Assembly: GCF_958453765.1 (NCBI RefSeq) | Contig: NZ_CAUDZA010000001.1 | Span: 186,001-250,000 of the forward strand | Direction: 5' to 3' | Length of the DNA stretch: 64,000 bases | From: Phascolarctobacterium_A succinatutens_B | GTDB lineage: Bacteria > Bacillota > Negativicutes > Acidaminococcales > Acidaminococcaceae | Shown: one piece after another, positions 17,437 to 26,411 of the stretch | Layout of the letters: the number at the start of each line of letters is the position of its first letter | How positions within the stretch are numbered: the stretch's first letter is position 1 | Notes under the pieces: model-generated | What the model was told of the DNA's origin: nothing | The model's input: the letters and a program-made list of their open reading frames with translations, nothing else | Databases searched by the model: none | Program-made: the position numbers and the translations under genes

Positions 17437-18954
17437 ATGACGAAACAAGGTAAAGTATATTTAATCGGTGCAGGCCCCGGCGACCCGGGACTTTTGGGAC
17501 TCAAAGCTAAGGAATGTCTGCAGACTGCAGACGCTGTTGTTTATGACCGTCTGGCAGATCCGCGTATCCTGGCCTTCGCCCGCAAGGATGCAGAAATGGT
17601 TTACGTTGGTAAGGCCAGCGCTAACCACACCATGCGCCAGCCTGATATCAACAAGCTGTTGGTAAAACTGGCTGCCGAAGGTAAGGTTGTAGCACGTTTG
17701 AAGGGCGGCGACCCCTTTGTATTCGGCCGCGGCGGCGAAGAAGCCATCGAGCTGCGTGAAGCAGGCCTGCCGTTTGAGTTCGTTCCCGGCGTAACCAGTG
17801 CTATTGCCGTTGCCGAATATGCCGGTATCCCTGTTACCCATCGTCATGTAGCAACCTCCTTTGCCGTTATTACCGGTCACGAGGATCCTACTAAAGGCGA
17901 ATCCACCATCCATTGGAAGGGTCTGGCAACCTCTGTTGACACTCTCGTTTTCCTCATGGGTGTAGAAAATATTGAAAAAATCAGCCGCGAGCTCATCGCT
18001 AACGGCCGCAGCGCCGACTGCCCGGCTGCCGTTATCCGCTGGGGCACTCATCCCGAACAGCGCACACTGATTACCACCCTCGGCAAAGCTGCCGCTGACG
18101 TTAAGGCAACCGGCATGAAGCCGCCTGCTATCTTCCTCGTCGGTGAGGTTGTACGCCTGCGTGAGCAGCTGCAATGGTTCGATAACAAGCCTCTCTTCGG
18201 CAAAACCGTTATCGTTACCCGCGCACGTGCACAGGCAAGCGCTCTCACCAAAAAGCTGGAAGCACAGGGTGCCAAGGTTATCGAAGCTCCGGCTATCAAA
18301 ATTGTTCCGGCAGCAGATTACGCTCCGCTGGACAACGCTATTGCCAATATCAATGACTACAAATGGCTTGTCTTCACCAGCGCTAACGGCGTAGATTACT
18401 TCTTCGAGCGTTTGGGCGCAGCTAAGAAGGATGCCCGCGCCCTGGCTAACGTTAAGCTTGCCGCTATCGGCAGCGCCACCGCCAAGGCTCTGGCAGAGCA
18501 CGGCCTCACCGCCGACCTCATTCCTTCTGCTTACAAAGCAGAGGAGCTGGCTGAAGCACTGGCTGGCGAAATCACCGCCGGTGACAAAATCCTGCTGGCA
18601 CGTGCTAAGGTTGCACGCGAAGTATTGCCCGAATCCCTGCGCAAAATCGGCGCTATCGTTGACGTCGTAACTGCTTACGAAACCGTTGCCGACTGCGAAA
18701 ACAAGGATGAGCTCATCGAAGCCCTCGAAAGCGGCGAAGCAAGCATCGTAACCTTCACCAGCAGCAGCACCGTAACCAACCTGCTGGAGGTTCTCGGCGA
18801 TAAGAAGGAACTGCTGAACAAGGCTGCTCTGGCTGCCATCGGCCCTGTTACTGCCGATACCCTGAAAAAGCATGTCTATACTCCGGCTATCAATGCCGCT
18901 GAATATACAATCGACGGCCTCATGACCGCTATCACAAATTTTTATAATAAATAA
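17437..18954 (+). CDS. cobA/hemD: Fused uroporphyrinogen-III C-methyltransferase / uroporphyrinogen-III synthase (CobA-HemD)
   Basis: A 505-residue two-domain enzyme. Residues about 1-245 are the SUMT methyltransferase (VYLIGAGPGDPGLLGLKA, then VVARLKGGDPFVFGRGGEE and EFVPGVTSAIAVAEYAGIPVTHR), which makes precorrin-2. Residues about 250-505 are the HemD fold (KTVIVTRARAQASAL, VFTSANGV, FTSSSTVTNL), which cyclises hydroxymethylbilane. The fusion is common in Clostridia and Negativicutes and pushes uroporphyrinogen III toward siroheme or cobalamin. The ATG at 17437 follows AAGGAGAG; the longer open frame upstream lies inside hemC. Confidence 0.95.
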   Translation: MTKQGKVYLIGAGPGDPGLLGLKAKECLQTADAVVYDRLADPRILAFARKDAEMVYVGKASANHTMRQPDINKLLVKLAAEGKVVARLKGGDPFVFGRGGEEAIELREAGLPFEFVPGVTSAIAVAEYAGIPVTHRHVATSFAVITGHEDPTKGESTIHWKGLATSVDTLVFLMGVENIEKISRELIANGRSADCPAAVIRWGTHPEQRTLITTLGKAAADVKATGMKPPAIFLVGEVVRLREQLQWFDNKPLFGKTVIVTRARAQASALTKKLEAQGAKVIEAPAIKIVPAADYAPLDNAIANINDYKWLVFTSANGVDYFFERLGAAKKDARALANVKLAAIGSATAKALAEHGLTADLIPSAYKAEELAEALAGEITAGDKILLARAKVAREVLPESLRKIGAIVDVVTAYETVADCENKDELIEALESGEASIVTFTSSSTVTNLLEVLGDKKELLNKAALAAIGPVTADTLKKHVYTPAINAAEYTIDGLMTAITNFYNK

Positions 18955-18968
18955 GGAAGTGTATCAAG

Positions 18969-19958
18969 ATGAGTATTACCGGTTTTCCTGTATACCGTCC
19001 GCGCCGCACACGCGCTACTGAAAATCTGCGTGCAATGATCCGTGAAACCGATGTTTCCGTAAAGGACTTAATCTATCCGCTTTTCGTCGTTCCCGGCGAA
19101 AACGTTAAACATGAAATCGAATCTCTGCCCGGCAACTACCACTGGTCCATCGACCGCGTTATGGAATGTGTTGACGAAGTTGTTGAGCTGGGTATTCCCG
19201 CTGTCCTGCTCTTCGGCGTACCGTCCTACAAGGATGCTGTCGGCAGCAGCGGCTGGGACATGAACGAGCCTGTACAGCAAGCCTGCAAGCTGATTAAAGA
19301 AAAATATCCTGAGCTGGTTATCATTACCGACGTCTGCCTGTGCGAATACACCGAACATGGTCATTGCGGCGTACTGCAAAACGGCTGCACCGTAAACAAC
19401 GATGAAACTTTGCCGCTCCTGGCTAAGGTTGCCGTTTCCCATGCTCAGGCCGGTGCTGACATGATTGCTCCTTCCAATATGATGGACGGTTATGTTAAGG
19501 CTATCCGCGAAGCACTGGATGCAGCAGGCTTCAACCATATTCCTATTATGGCTTATTCCGCAAAATTTGCTTCCGCATATTACGGTCCATTCCGCGCCGC
19601 AGCAGACTCCGCTCCGTCCGCAGGCGACCGCAAGGGTTACCAGATGGACCCTGCCAACAGCGACGAGGCTCTGCGTGAGGTTGCTCTGGATATTGAAGAA
19701 GGCGCTGACATCGTTATGGTTAAACCGGCTCTGGCCTTCCTCGACGTTGTACAACGTGTACACGAAACATTTAACCGTCCGCTGTGTGTTTATAATGTCA
19801 GCGGCGAATACGCTATGGTTAAAGCTGCAGCTGAAAAAGGCTGGATTGACGAAAAACGTATCGTTATGGAAACCATGCTGGGCTTCAAGCGTGCCGGTGC
19901 CAAAATGATTATTACCTACCATGCGCTTGATGTAGCAAAATGGCTGCAAGGCAAATAA
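18969..19958 (+). CDS. hemB: Delta-aminolevulinic acid dehydratase (porphobilinogen synthase)
   Basis: A 329-residue TIM-barrel enzyme that condenses two aminolevulinate molecules into porphobilinogen. The Cys-rich zinc site DVCLCEYTEHGHCG is present, so this is a zinc-type enzyme, and the two active-site Lys are visible in AYSAKFASAYYGPF and MVKPALAF. It is 14 bases after the cobA-hemD gene and 12 before hemL, in the same operon. Confidence 0.96.
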   Translation: MSITGFPVYRPRRTRATENLRAMIRETDVSVKDLIYPLFVVPGENVKHEIESLPGNYHWSIDRVMECVDEVVELGIPAVLLFGVPSYKDAVGSSGWDMNEPVQQACKLIKEKYPELVIITDVCLCEYTEHGHCGVLQNGCTVNNDETLPLLAKVAVSHAQAGADMIAPSNMMDGYVKAIREALDAAGFNHIPIMAYSAKFASAYYGPFRAAADSAPSAGDRKGYQMDPANSDEALREVALDIEEGADIVMVKPALAFLDVVQRVHETFNRPLCVYNVSGEYAMVKAAAEKGWIDEKRIVMETMLGFKRAGAKMIITYHALDVAKWLQGK

Positions 19959-19970
19959 GGAGATATAACA

Positions 19971-21269
19971 ATGGAACATACAAAATCTCAGGCTGCTTTT
20001 GAGGAAGCACGCCAATATATCCCCGGCGGCGTTAACAGCCCCGTGCGCTCCTTCCGCAGTGTCGGCGGTGTACCGCCGTTCATCTCCGGCGGCAAGGGCA
20101 GCAAAATCTATGACATCGACGGCAACGAATACATCGACTACGTTATGTCCTACGGTCCGCTGCTCATGGGCCATGTACCCGACTGTGTAACCGACGCTAT
20201 CAAGGCTGCTGCTGAAAAGGGCACCTCTTACGGCGCTCCGACTGTTGCCGAAACCGAGCTGGCAAAATTAATCTGCCACCTTGTTCCGTCCATGGATATG
20301 GTCCGCATGGTCAACAGCGGTACCGAAGCAACCATGAGCGCTCTGCGCTTAGCACGCGCCTACACCGGCCGTGACTGCATCATTAAATTCATCGGCTGCT
20401 ACCATGGTCACCATGACAGCCTGCTTGTAAAAGCAGGCAGCGGCGGAGCTACCTTCGGCGTACCTGACAGCCCGGGCGTCCCCAAGGCAGTAGCAGCAAC
20501 CACTATTACCGTACCGTTCAACGATCTTCCTGCTCTGGAAAAGGTTTTTGCCGAGCGTGGCGAAGAAATCGCCTGCGTTATCATGGAGCCTACTCCGGGC
20601 AACATGGGCCTGGTTCTTCCGCACGAAGGCTTTCTGGAAGGCGTGCGTGCGATCACTAAAAAGTATGGTGCTCTACTTATCTGTGATGAGGTTATGAGCG
20701 GCTTCCGCAGCGCTCAGGGCGGCAGCCAGTCCCTTTATGACATCGACCCCGATATCACCTGCCTCGGCAAGGTAATCGGCGGCGGTCTGCCTGTTGCTGC
20801 TTACGGCGGCAAGCGTGAAATCATGCAAATGGTTTCTCCTGCTGGCCCGATGTATCAGGCAGGCACCTTAAGCGGTAACCCGCTGGCTATGGCTGCAGGC
20901 ATTGCCGCACTCACCTACATGGAGCAGAACGATGTCTGCAACCGCGCAGAAAGCCTTTGCGCTATTCTGACTGGCGGTTTGGAAAAGGCCGCAGCTAAGG
21001 CTGGTGTGCCTGTACAGATTCACCGTCTCGGCAGCATGTTTACCGTCTTCTTCAGCGATAAACCGGTAACTGATTTTGACAGCGCTGCAGCCAGCGATTT
21101 GGAAGCCTTCAAAATTTACTTCCACTCCATGCTGGAGCAGGGCATCTATCTGCCTCCTTCCCAATTCGAAACAAACTTCGTTTCCGTTGCTCACAGTCCC
21201 GAGGATTTACAAAAGACTATCGACGCAGCAGAAGTTGCCTTCGCTGAGGTTGCCAAAGCAAGAAAATAA
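19971..21269 (+). CDS. hemL: Glutamate-1-semialdehyde 2,1-aminomutase
   Basis: A 432-residue PLP enzyme that converts glutamate-1-semialdehyde to aminolevulinate. The N-terminal PGGVNSPVRSF, the PLP region ICDEVMSGFR and the Schiff-base lysine in LGKVIGGGLPVAAYGG are present. AAGGAGATATAACA precedes the ATG. As the last gene of the operon it completes a full path from Glu-tRNA to uroporphyrinogen III. A strong terminator follows. Confidence 0.96.
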   Translation: MEHTKSQAAFEEARQYIPGGVNSPVRSFRSVGGVPPFISGGKGSKIYDIDGNEYIDYVMSYGPLLMGHVPDCVTDAIKAAAEKGTSYGAPTVAETELAKLICHLVPSMDMVRMVNSGTEATMSALRLARAYTGRDCIIKFIGCYHGHHDSLLVKAGSGGATFGVPDSPGVPKAVAATTITVPFNDLPALEKVFAERGEEIACVIMEPTPGNMGLVLPHEGFLEGVRAITKKYGALLICDEVMSGFRSAQGGSQSLYDIDPDITCLGKVIGGGLPVAAYGGKREIMQMVSPAGPMYQAGTLSGNPLAMAAGIAALTYMEQNDVCNRAESLCAILTGGLEKAAAKAGVPVQIHRLGSMFTVFFSDKPVTDFDSAAASDLEAFKIYFHSMLEQGIYLPPSQFETNFVSVAHSPEDLQKTIDAAEVAFAEVAKARK

Positions 21270-21288
21270 TAGATAAAGCATTATAAAA

Positions 21289-21344
21289 AAAGCGTGCAGG
21301 CTTGCACAAGCTGACATCAGTCAGCAGTAAGCCTGCACGCTTTT
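21289..21344. terminator. Terminator at the end of the tetrapyrrole operon
   Basis: A 15-bp stem: AAAGCGTGCAGGCTT (21289-21303) with AAGCCTGCACGCTTT (21329-21343), followed by T residues; the A tract on the left may also serve the convergent ECF gene. Confidence 0.85.
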
Positions 21345-21368
21345 AATTTTAAATTTTAAAATCTCATC

Positions 21369-21926
21369 TTAGCCACGAATCAGCTTGATAGAAGGCACCG
21401 CCGCTCTGACAAATTTCCACAGCAGCACGGAAATACTGCAATCCATAACCGAATGCAAAACTGTACCCGCACCCACCAGCACGATAACGCTCATCACAAA
21501 GCCGTTAGATAACTGTTCCGGTGTAAACATATAACCGCTGAAGAAGAAAGGCGCTACCACAAGCACCTCACCCAGAGCATGCAATACAGCAAGTCCCAGA
21601 TTCAGACCGATACCGGCCACGAAGCTCTCCATAATATTCGGATAGCGCTTAATAATTAATGCACCGACCAGAGCGAAAATGATATGCGTTGCTGCACGCG
21701 CAGCGATAATCAGGGGTGTGGTTACGAAAAAGCCCATCGTTGTACCAAGGCAGACAGCAGCTGCCACCTTAGGCGAAATAAACATTGCCAAAAAAATTGC
21801 CACATGCGCACCCAAAGTAAAGGACATCGGTCCGATAATCACCTTCGGCATAACCATAGGTACAACCAAACCTATAGCGCACAATACGCCTGCGAGAACA
21901 AGTTGATAAATATTTTTATGTTCCAA
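21369..21926 (-). CDS. ECF transporter substrate-binding (S) component-like membrane protein
   Basis: A 185-residue protein with about five to six membrane helices, the size of ECF S components, which bind a vitamin and dock on the shared EcfT/EcfA module. The segment PMSFTLGAHVAIFLAMFISPKVAA resembles the niacin-type S components (NiaX), so nicotinate is a plausible substrate, but this is only a weak motif impression. No riboswitch or vitamin gene is adjacent, and no EcfA/T genes are in the window. Convergent with the tetrapyrrole operon. Confidence 0.65.
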   Translation of the reverse strand: MEHKNIYQLVLAGVLCAIGLVVPMVMPKVIIGPMSFTLGAHVAIFLAMFISPKVAAAVCLGTTMGFFVTTPLIIAARAATHIIFALVGALIIKRYPNIMESFVAGIGLNLGLAVLHALGEVLVVAPFFFSGYMFTPEQLSNGFVMSVIVLVGAGTVLHSVMDCSISVLLWKFVRAAVPSIKLIRG

Positions 21927-22021
21927 GACTATTTCCTCCCAATCAAGTATTAGCTAGTGATTATAGCACTATTTGAGATAACTTGCAAGTACTATGTAAA
22001 AATGATTTTTTTTAAATTAGG

Positions 22022-22139
22022 TTATTCACTTCTCCCGGTGGATTTATCCCGATAATTTCCCACTTATCCCCAGTTTTTCACAAAAGTTATCCACAGTGTG
22101 CATAACTTTTGTGGATTGGTGGATAAAAGCTGTGCATTC
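22022..22139. promoter_or_regulatory. Cluster of DnaA-box-like sequences in a 367-bp non-coding gap
   Basis: Two perfect boxes of the TTATNCACA consensus face each other one base apart: TTATCCACA (22087-22095, plus) and TTATGCACA (22097-22105, minus), inside a 29-bp near-perfect palindrome (22082-22110). Around them are one-mismatch sites TTATTCACT (22022), TTATCCCCA (22064), TTTTTCACA (22074) and TTATCCACC (minus, 22118-22126), and weaker ones. An AT-rich run (TTTTTTTTAAATTA) lies just left. The rest of the gap 21927-22293 holds the ECF gene promoter side and the rrf2 leader. Confidence 0.6.
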
Positions 22140-22293
22140 TCTTTATAAAAATCTGCCTTACAATAAACTCTTCTGTCTTCTGCTTATTATTCCGCTAACC
22201 AAACCTTCTCGATTTGACTTATTATCCATAATAGCATATAATTTAAGTAGGTTTATAGATAATTACCGAGTTTAACTCAAAGGTGGAGAATCA

Positions 22294-22731
22294 ATGAAAA
22301 TATCAACTAAAGGACGCTATGCCCTGCGCATGATGCTGGATCTGGCTGAGCATCAGCAGGATGGCTTCGTTGCCCTCAAGGACATTGCGGCAAGACAAAA
22401 CATTTCCAAAAAATACTTGGAGCAGATTGTGCCTATTCTGAATAAATCCAACTTTCTGCAGGCTAACCGTGGCTTTCAGGGCGGTTACCGTCTGGTAAAC
22501 GCACCGCGTGAGTATACTGTAGGCAGCATCCTGCGCCTTACAGAAGGCAACCTTACACCGGTAGCCTGTCTGGACTTTAACCCTGTAGGCTGCGAGCGCC
22601 GCAACGAATGCATTACCTTACCGCTGTGGCAGGGACTGAACAAGGTTATTGCGGACTATCTGGACAATATCACCCTGCAGGATATTCTCGATAATTATAA
22701 AGCTCGCAGCATTGATAATTATTCAATTTAA
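22294..22731 (+). CDS. Rrf2 family transcriptional regulator (IscR/CymR-like)
   Basis: A 145-residue winged-helix regulator starting MKISTKGRYALRMMLDLA, the classical Rrf2 opening. The helix-turn-helix (KDIAARQNISKKYLEQIV) and wing (GGYRLVNAPREYTVGSIL) are complete. Three Cys in ACLDFNPVGCERRNECI lie at the place where IscR holds its Fe-S cluster, so cluster sensing is possible. It stands next to cysK and close to nifS, which suggests control of cysteine or Fe-S genes, as for CymR or IscR. Monocistronic, with GGTGGAG before the ATG. Confidence 0.88.
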   Translation: MKISTKGRYALRMMLDLAEHQQDGFVALKDIAARQNISKKYLEQIVPILNKSNFLQANRGFQGGYRLVNAPREYTVGSILRLTEGNLTPVACLDFNPVGCERRNECITLPLWQGLNKVIADYLDNITLQDILDNYKARSIDNYSI

Positions 22732-22738
22732 TGCTTAA

Positions 22739-22768
22739 CCGCCGGTTACATAAAGCCGGCGGTTTTTT
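22739..22768 (+). terminator. Terminator of the rrf2 gene
   Basis: CCGCCGG (22739-22745) pairs with CCGGCGG (22756-22762), followed by TTTTTT. Confidence 0.85.
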
Positions 22769-22780
22769 GCGCTCTAAATT

Positions 22781-22812
22781 AAAGAAAGCAGTCCGCGCGG
22801 ACTGCTTTCTTT
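22781..22812. terminator. Palindromic terminator, probably serving cysK
   Basis: A perfect 32-bp palindrome of arms AAAGAAAGCAGTCCGC and GCGGACTGCTTTCTTT. On the minus strand it follows the cysK stop and ends in TTT; it is weaker as a T-tract terminator on the plus strand. Confidence 0.65.
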
Positions 22813-22849
22813 TGGTTAGGAAATGGGATGTGATATGTATTTTATCTGC

Positions 22850-23779
22850 TTATTCAGCAAATAACGGAGTGGAGAGATAACGCTCGCCGGTATCAGGCAG
22901 CAGCGCTACGATAACCTTGCCCTTGTTTTCCGGACGTTTTGCCAGCACAGTTGCCGCATATACAGCAGCACCGGAGGAAATGCCTATGAGCACGCCCTCC
23001 TTATGGGCAATAGCACGACCGGTTTTGAAGGCATCCTCGTTTTCAACAGCGATGATTTCATCATAAACCTTGGTATCCAAAGTGTCAGGTACAAAGCCTG
23101 CGCCAATGCCCTGAATTTTATGCGGACCGGCAACACCTTTGGAAAGTACCGGAGAACCTGCAGGCTCTACAGCAACAACCTTCACATTGGGATTTTGGGA
23201 TTTCAGGTATCCGCCTACACCGGAAAGAGTACCGCCGGTACCTACGCCGGCAACAAAGATATCAACCTTTCCTTCGGTATCCTGCCAGATTTCCGGACCG
23301 GTAGATGCTCTGTGAGTTGCAGGGTTAGCAGGATTGGTGAACTGGCTGGGGATAAAGCTGTTTGGAGTGCTTTCTGCCAGCTCCTGAGCTTTGGCAATCG
23401 CACCTTTCATACCCTTAGCACCGTCAGTCAGTACCAGCTGTGCGCCATAAGCCTTCAGCAGATTGCGGCGTTCAACGCTCATGGTTTCAGGCATAGTCAA
23501 AATAATTTTGTAACCGCGGGCAGCAGCTACGGATGCCAGACCGATACCGGTGTTGCCGCTGGTAGGCTCAATAATAGTAGCCCCCGGCTTAAGAACACCC
23601 TTAGCCTCTGCATCATCAATCATTGCTTTAGCAATTCTATCTTTGACGCTGCCGGCGGGATTGAAATATTCCAGCTTGCCCAGAATCTTTGCTTCCAGCT
23701 TGTTTTCAGCTTCGTAGTTTTTCAGCTCCAGCAGCGGAGTGCCGCCAATCAAATCAGTAATGCTAGTATAAATTGCCAT
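22850..23779 (-). CDS. cysK: Cysteine synthase (O-acetylserine sulfhydrylase)
   Basis: A 309-residue PLP enzyme of the CysK type that makes cysteine from O-acetylserine and sulfide. The PLP lysine lies in GSVKDRIAKAM (near residue 45), the substrate loop is TSGNTGIGLA, and the phosphate cradle is GTGGTLSGV. Length and spacing favour CysK over cystathionine beta-synthase. It is divergent from nifS across a 402-base gap and next to the Rrf2 regulator, a natural candidate for its control. Confidence 0.95.
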   Translation of the reverse strand: MAIYTSITDLIGGTPLLELKNYEAENKLEAKILGKLEYFNPAGSVKDRIAKAMIDDAEAKGVLKPGATIIEPTSGNTGIGLASVAAARGYKIILTMPETMSVERRNLLKAYGAQLVLTDGAKGMKGAIAKAQELAESTPNSFIPSQFTNPANPATHRASTGPEIWQDTEGKVDIFVAGVGTGGTLSGVGGYLKSQNPNVKVVAVEPAGSPVLSKGVAGPHKIQGIGAGFVPDTLDTKVYDEIIAVENEDAFKTGRAIAHKEGVLIGISSGAAVYAATVLAKRPENKGKVIVALLPDTGERYLSTPLFAE

Positions 23780-24181
23780 AATAAATCGCTCCTTTATCTT
23801 TCTATAATCAGTAATTTTCTTCGTTTAGTTTTTGCTCTATATCAACAGGTAACCAAAGTCAACATCGTGTATTAAAATGTAAGCTCCTCATCGGTAAAAT
23901 CCCTCATTTCCTCTGTTTATAATCTCTAGTAATCATAGTTGATTTATAGGTATTATTATACTGATTTTTTTCTTACTGTCAACAAAAAGAATTAAAATTT
24001 TCTTCTCTTGACAAAAAAAGCTCTGTAATGTACCATATGAAACATATTGATACAGTAGGAATTGAATTTTACTCAAAATACGCCGCAAAAAGACGCTGAC
24101 TCTGTAAATCTAACGCCGGTAAGCGTATAATATAAAAGTAAAAGCAGGATTTCCGCTATTGAAGGAGAATGTTTTACTATT
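23780..24181. other. 402-bp intergenic gap between divergent cysK and nifS
   Basis: AT-rich spacer holding the leaders of both genes. I see a good plus-strand promoter (separate entry) and a second possible -10, TATAAT, at 24126-24131 without a convincing -35. No small gene, riboswitch or terminator structure could be supported. Confidence 0.5.
24008..24036 (+). promoter_or_regulatory. Promoter of nifS-hydE-mnmA
   Basis: TTGACA (24008-24013), 17-base spacer, TACCAT (24031-24036), giving a leader of about 140 bases before nifS. Confidence 0.55.
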
Positions 24182-25327
24182 ATGGAAAAGCAATTTATCT
24201 ATGCAGATAATGCAGCTACAACAAAAATGAGCGACGTTGCCGTTAAAGCAATGCTGCCCTATCTTCAGGAAATATATGCCAATGCTTCCAGCGTGCACCT
24301 TTTAGGTCAGCGCAGTGCAGCAGCTTTGTTTAGCGCACGGCAGCAGGTGGCACAGGTACTTAACTGTGCTCCGAAGGAAGTTTTCTTTACCTCCGGCGGC
24401 AGCGAAGCAGATAACCAGGCGCTTATCAGCGCTGCGGCCCTCGGCAAAAAGCAGGGCAAATGCCATATCGTTTCCACTGCCATGGAGCATCATGCTATTT
24501 TGCACACGCTCGAAGCTTTGCAAGCGGAAGGCTTTACCGTAACACTGCTGCGTCCGCAGGCTGACGGCATCGTCACCGCCACGCAGGTAGCAGAAGCTAT
24601 TACAGATACCACCTGCCTGGTTTCCGTCATGTACGCCAACAACGAAACAGGTGCCATCCAGCCTATACGCGAAATCGGTGCTCTCTGCCGCAAGCGCGGC
24701 GTGCTTTTCCATACCGACGCCGTGCAGGCCGCAGGACATCTTACTATTGACGTACAGCGCGATAACATCGATATGCTTTCGCTTTCCGCGCACAAATTCC
24801 ATGGACCGAAGGGCATCGGCCTTTTATTCGCCAAGAGCAATCTTCAGCTTACAAGTCTTATCCGCGGCGGCGGTCAGGAGCGCGGCAAGCGTGCCGGTAC
24901 TGAAAACCTTCCCGGCATCATCGGACTTGCCGCAGCGCTTAAAGATGCACAGGAAAATATGCAGCAAAATACTGCTTATATCACAGGTCTGCGCGATGCT
25001 CTGCGCAACGGTTTAGATAAAATTGACGGCGCCAGTTTCAACGGCAGCCGTGAGCATTGCCTGCCCGGTACTGTCAACTACAGCTTTCAGGGAGTAAACG
25101 GCGAAACACTGCTTTCGCTGCTTTCCAACGAAGGTATCTGCTGCTCGTCCGGCTCTGCCTGCTCCGCAGGCTCGCTAGAGCCCAGTCATGTACTGCTGGC
25201 TCTCGGCCTGAGCCACGAAACAGCTCAAAGCGCCCTGCGCTTTTCGCTGTGCGAATACAATACAATGGACGAAGTCCAAACAATTATAACTAAGGTTACA
25301 GAAGCGGTAAACCGCTTACGGAGGTAA
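24182..25327 (+). CDS. nifS: Cysteine desulfurase (NifS/IscS family)
   Basis: A 381-residue PLP enzyme of the class V aminotransferase fold that takes sulfur from cysteine as an enzyme persulfide. The PLP lysine is in SAHKFHGPKG (near residue 204) and the catalytic C327 lies in SSGSACSAG. The N-terminus IYADNAATTKMS is typical. It begins an operon with hydE and mnmA; MnmA needs sulfur for tRNA thiolation and HydE is an Fe-S enzyme, so this desulfurase probably serves them. No iscU or nifU follows. Confidence 0.93.
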   Translation: MEKQFIYADNAATTKMSDVAVKAMLPYLQEIYANASSVHLLGQRSAAALFSARQQVAQVLNCAPKEVFFTSGGSEADNQALISAAALGKKQGKCHIVSTAMEHHAILHTLEALQAEGFTVTLLRPQADGIVTATQVAEAITDTTCLVSVMYANNETGAIQPIREIGALCRKRGVLFHTDAVQAAGHLTIDVQRDNIDMLSLSAHKFHGPKGIGLLFAKSNLQLTSLIRGGGQERGKRAGTENLPGIIGLAAALKDAQENMQQNTAYITGLRDALRNGLDKIDGASFNGSREHCLPGTVNYSFQGVNGETLLSLLSNEGICCSSGSACSAGSLEPSHVLLALGLSHETAQSALRFSLCEYNTMDEVQTIITKVTEAVNRLRR

Positions 25328-25331
25328 AATT

Positions 25332-26411
25332 ATGCTGTCAACAGCTGCCAATTTAATAAAAAAGCTCGCCTGTGAGCATAATCTGAGCGACGCAGAGCTG
25401 TTGACGCTGATAACAAGCACTGAACCTGACACCAACAAGCTGCTCGCCTGCGAAGCGGATAAACTCCGCCGTAAATATTACGATGACAAGGTCTATATCC
25501 GTGGTCTGATTGAATTCACCAATTACTGCAAAAACAACTGCTACTACTGCGGTATCCGCGCCGGCAACAGCCTTGCGGAACGCTACCGCCTTACACAGGA
25601 GGAAATTCTTGCCTGCTGTGCCGAAGGCTATAGGCTCGGTTTCCGTACCTTCGTGCTACAGGGTGGTGAGGATGCGTATTATACGGATGACAAAATCTGC
25701 GCTATCGTCAGCGCCATTCGCAAGCAGCATCCGGACTGCGCCATTACACTTTCCATCGGCGAAAAAAGCCGTGCCAGCTATCAGGCATACTTCAATGCAG
25801 GCGCCAACCGTTATCTGCTGCGCCACGAAACAGCGGATGCAGAGCATTACGCCAAGCTGCATCCTGCCAGTATGAGCCTGGAAAAACGTAAGCGCTGCCT
25901 ATTTGACCTCAAGGAAATCGGTTATCAGGTTGGTTCTGGCTTCATGGTAGGCTCCCCCTACCAGACACCGCAAAACCTTGTCAGCGACCTGCGCTTTCTG
26001 CAAAAGCTGCAGCCTGATATGATTGGCATAGGTCCTTATATTACACACGAGCACACGCCGTTTAAGGATATGCCAAGCGGTACTTTAGAGCAGACGTTGC
26101 GCCTGCTGTCTATCCTGCGACTGCTCTTCCCTTACGCGCTGCTGCCTTCGACAACAGCCCTTGGTACCATCCATCCCAATGGACGCGAGTTGGGACTGCA
26201 GGCCGGTGGCAACGTCGTAATGCCTAACCTTTCGCCTGTAGGGGTACGCAAAAAATACGAGCTGTACGCCAACAAAATCTGTACCGGCGAGGAGGCAGCC
26301 CAATGCCGTGGCTGTCTGGAGGCACGCGTAAAAATAGCAGGCTATAACATAGTAACCGACAGAGGCGATGTATGCCGCACTTTAGATAAATCAGAAGGAG
26401 AAAAATTATGA
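25332..26411 (+). CDS. hydE: [FeFe] hydrogenase H-cluster radical SAM maturase HydE
   Basis: A 359-residue radical SAM protein with C66, C70 and C73 in FTNYCKNNCYYCG. The segments CGIRAGNSLAERYRLT and FVLQGGEDAYYTDDKI are typical of HydE, and the C-terminal CTGEEAAQCRGC carries the extra Cys pattern of many HydE proteins. HydE takes part in building the H-cluster di-iron subsite of FeFe hydrogenase. BioB and PylB are relatives but lack this C-terminal pattern. hydF and hydG are not in the window. It starts 4 bases after nifS and overlaps mnmA by 4. Confidence 0.85.
   Translation: MLSTAANLIKKLACEHNLSDAELLTLITSTEPDTNKLLACEADKLRRKYYDDKVYIRGLIEFTNYCKNNCYYCGIRAGNSLAERYRLTQEEILACCAEGYRLGFRTFVLQGGEDAYYTDDKICAIVSAIRKQHPDCAITLSIGEKSRASYQAYFNAGANRYLLRHETADAEHYAKLHPASMSLEKRKRCLFDLKEIGYQVGSGFMVGSPYQTPQNLVSDLRFLQKLQPDMIGIGPYITHEHTPFKDMPSGTLEQTLRLLSILRLLFPYALLPSTTALGTIHPNGRELGLQAGGNVVMPNLSPVGVRKKYELYANKICTGEEAAQCRGCLEARVKIAGYNIVTDRGDVCRTLDKSEGEKL

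Noticed and set aside
17461..18873. Minus-strand open frame of 470 codons
   Set aside because: Antisense shadow of the cobA-hemD fusion.
22022..22139. Calling the DnaA-box cluster the chromosomal origin
   Set aside because: No dnaA or dnaN is nearby and gene directions do not switch at this point (genes from 28 to 41 kb face left). I kept it as a box cluster only.
25332..26411. Biotin synthase or ThiH for the second radical SAM gene
   Set aside because: The QGGED segment and C-terminal Cys cluster fit HydE better, and no biotin genes are near.
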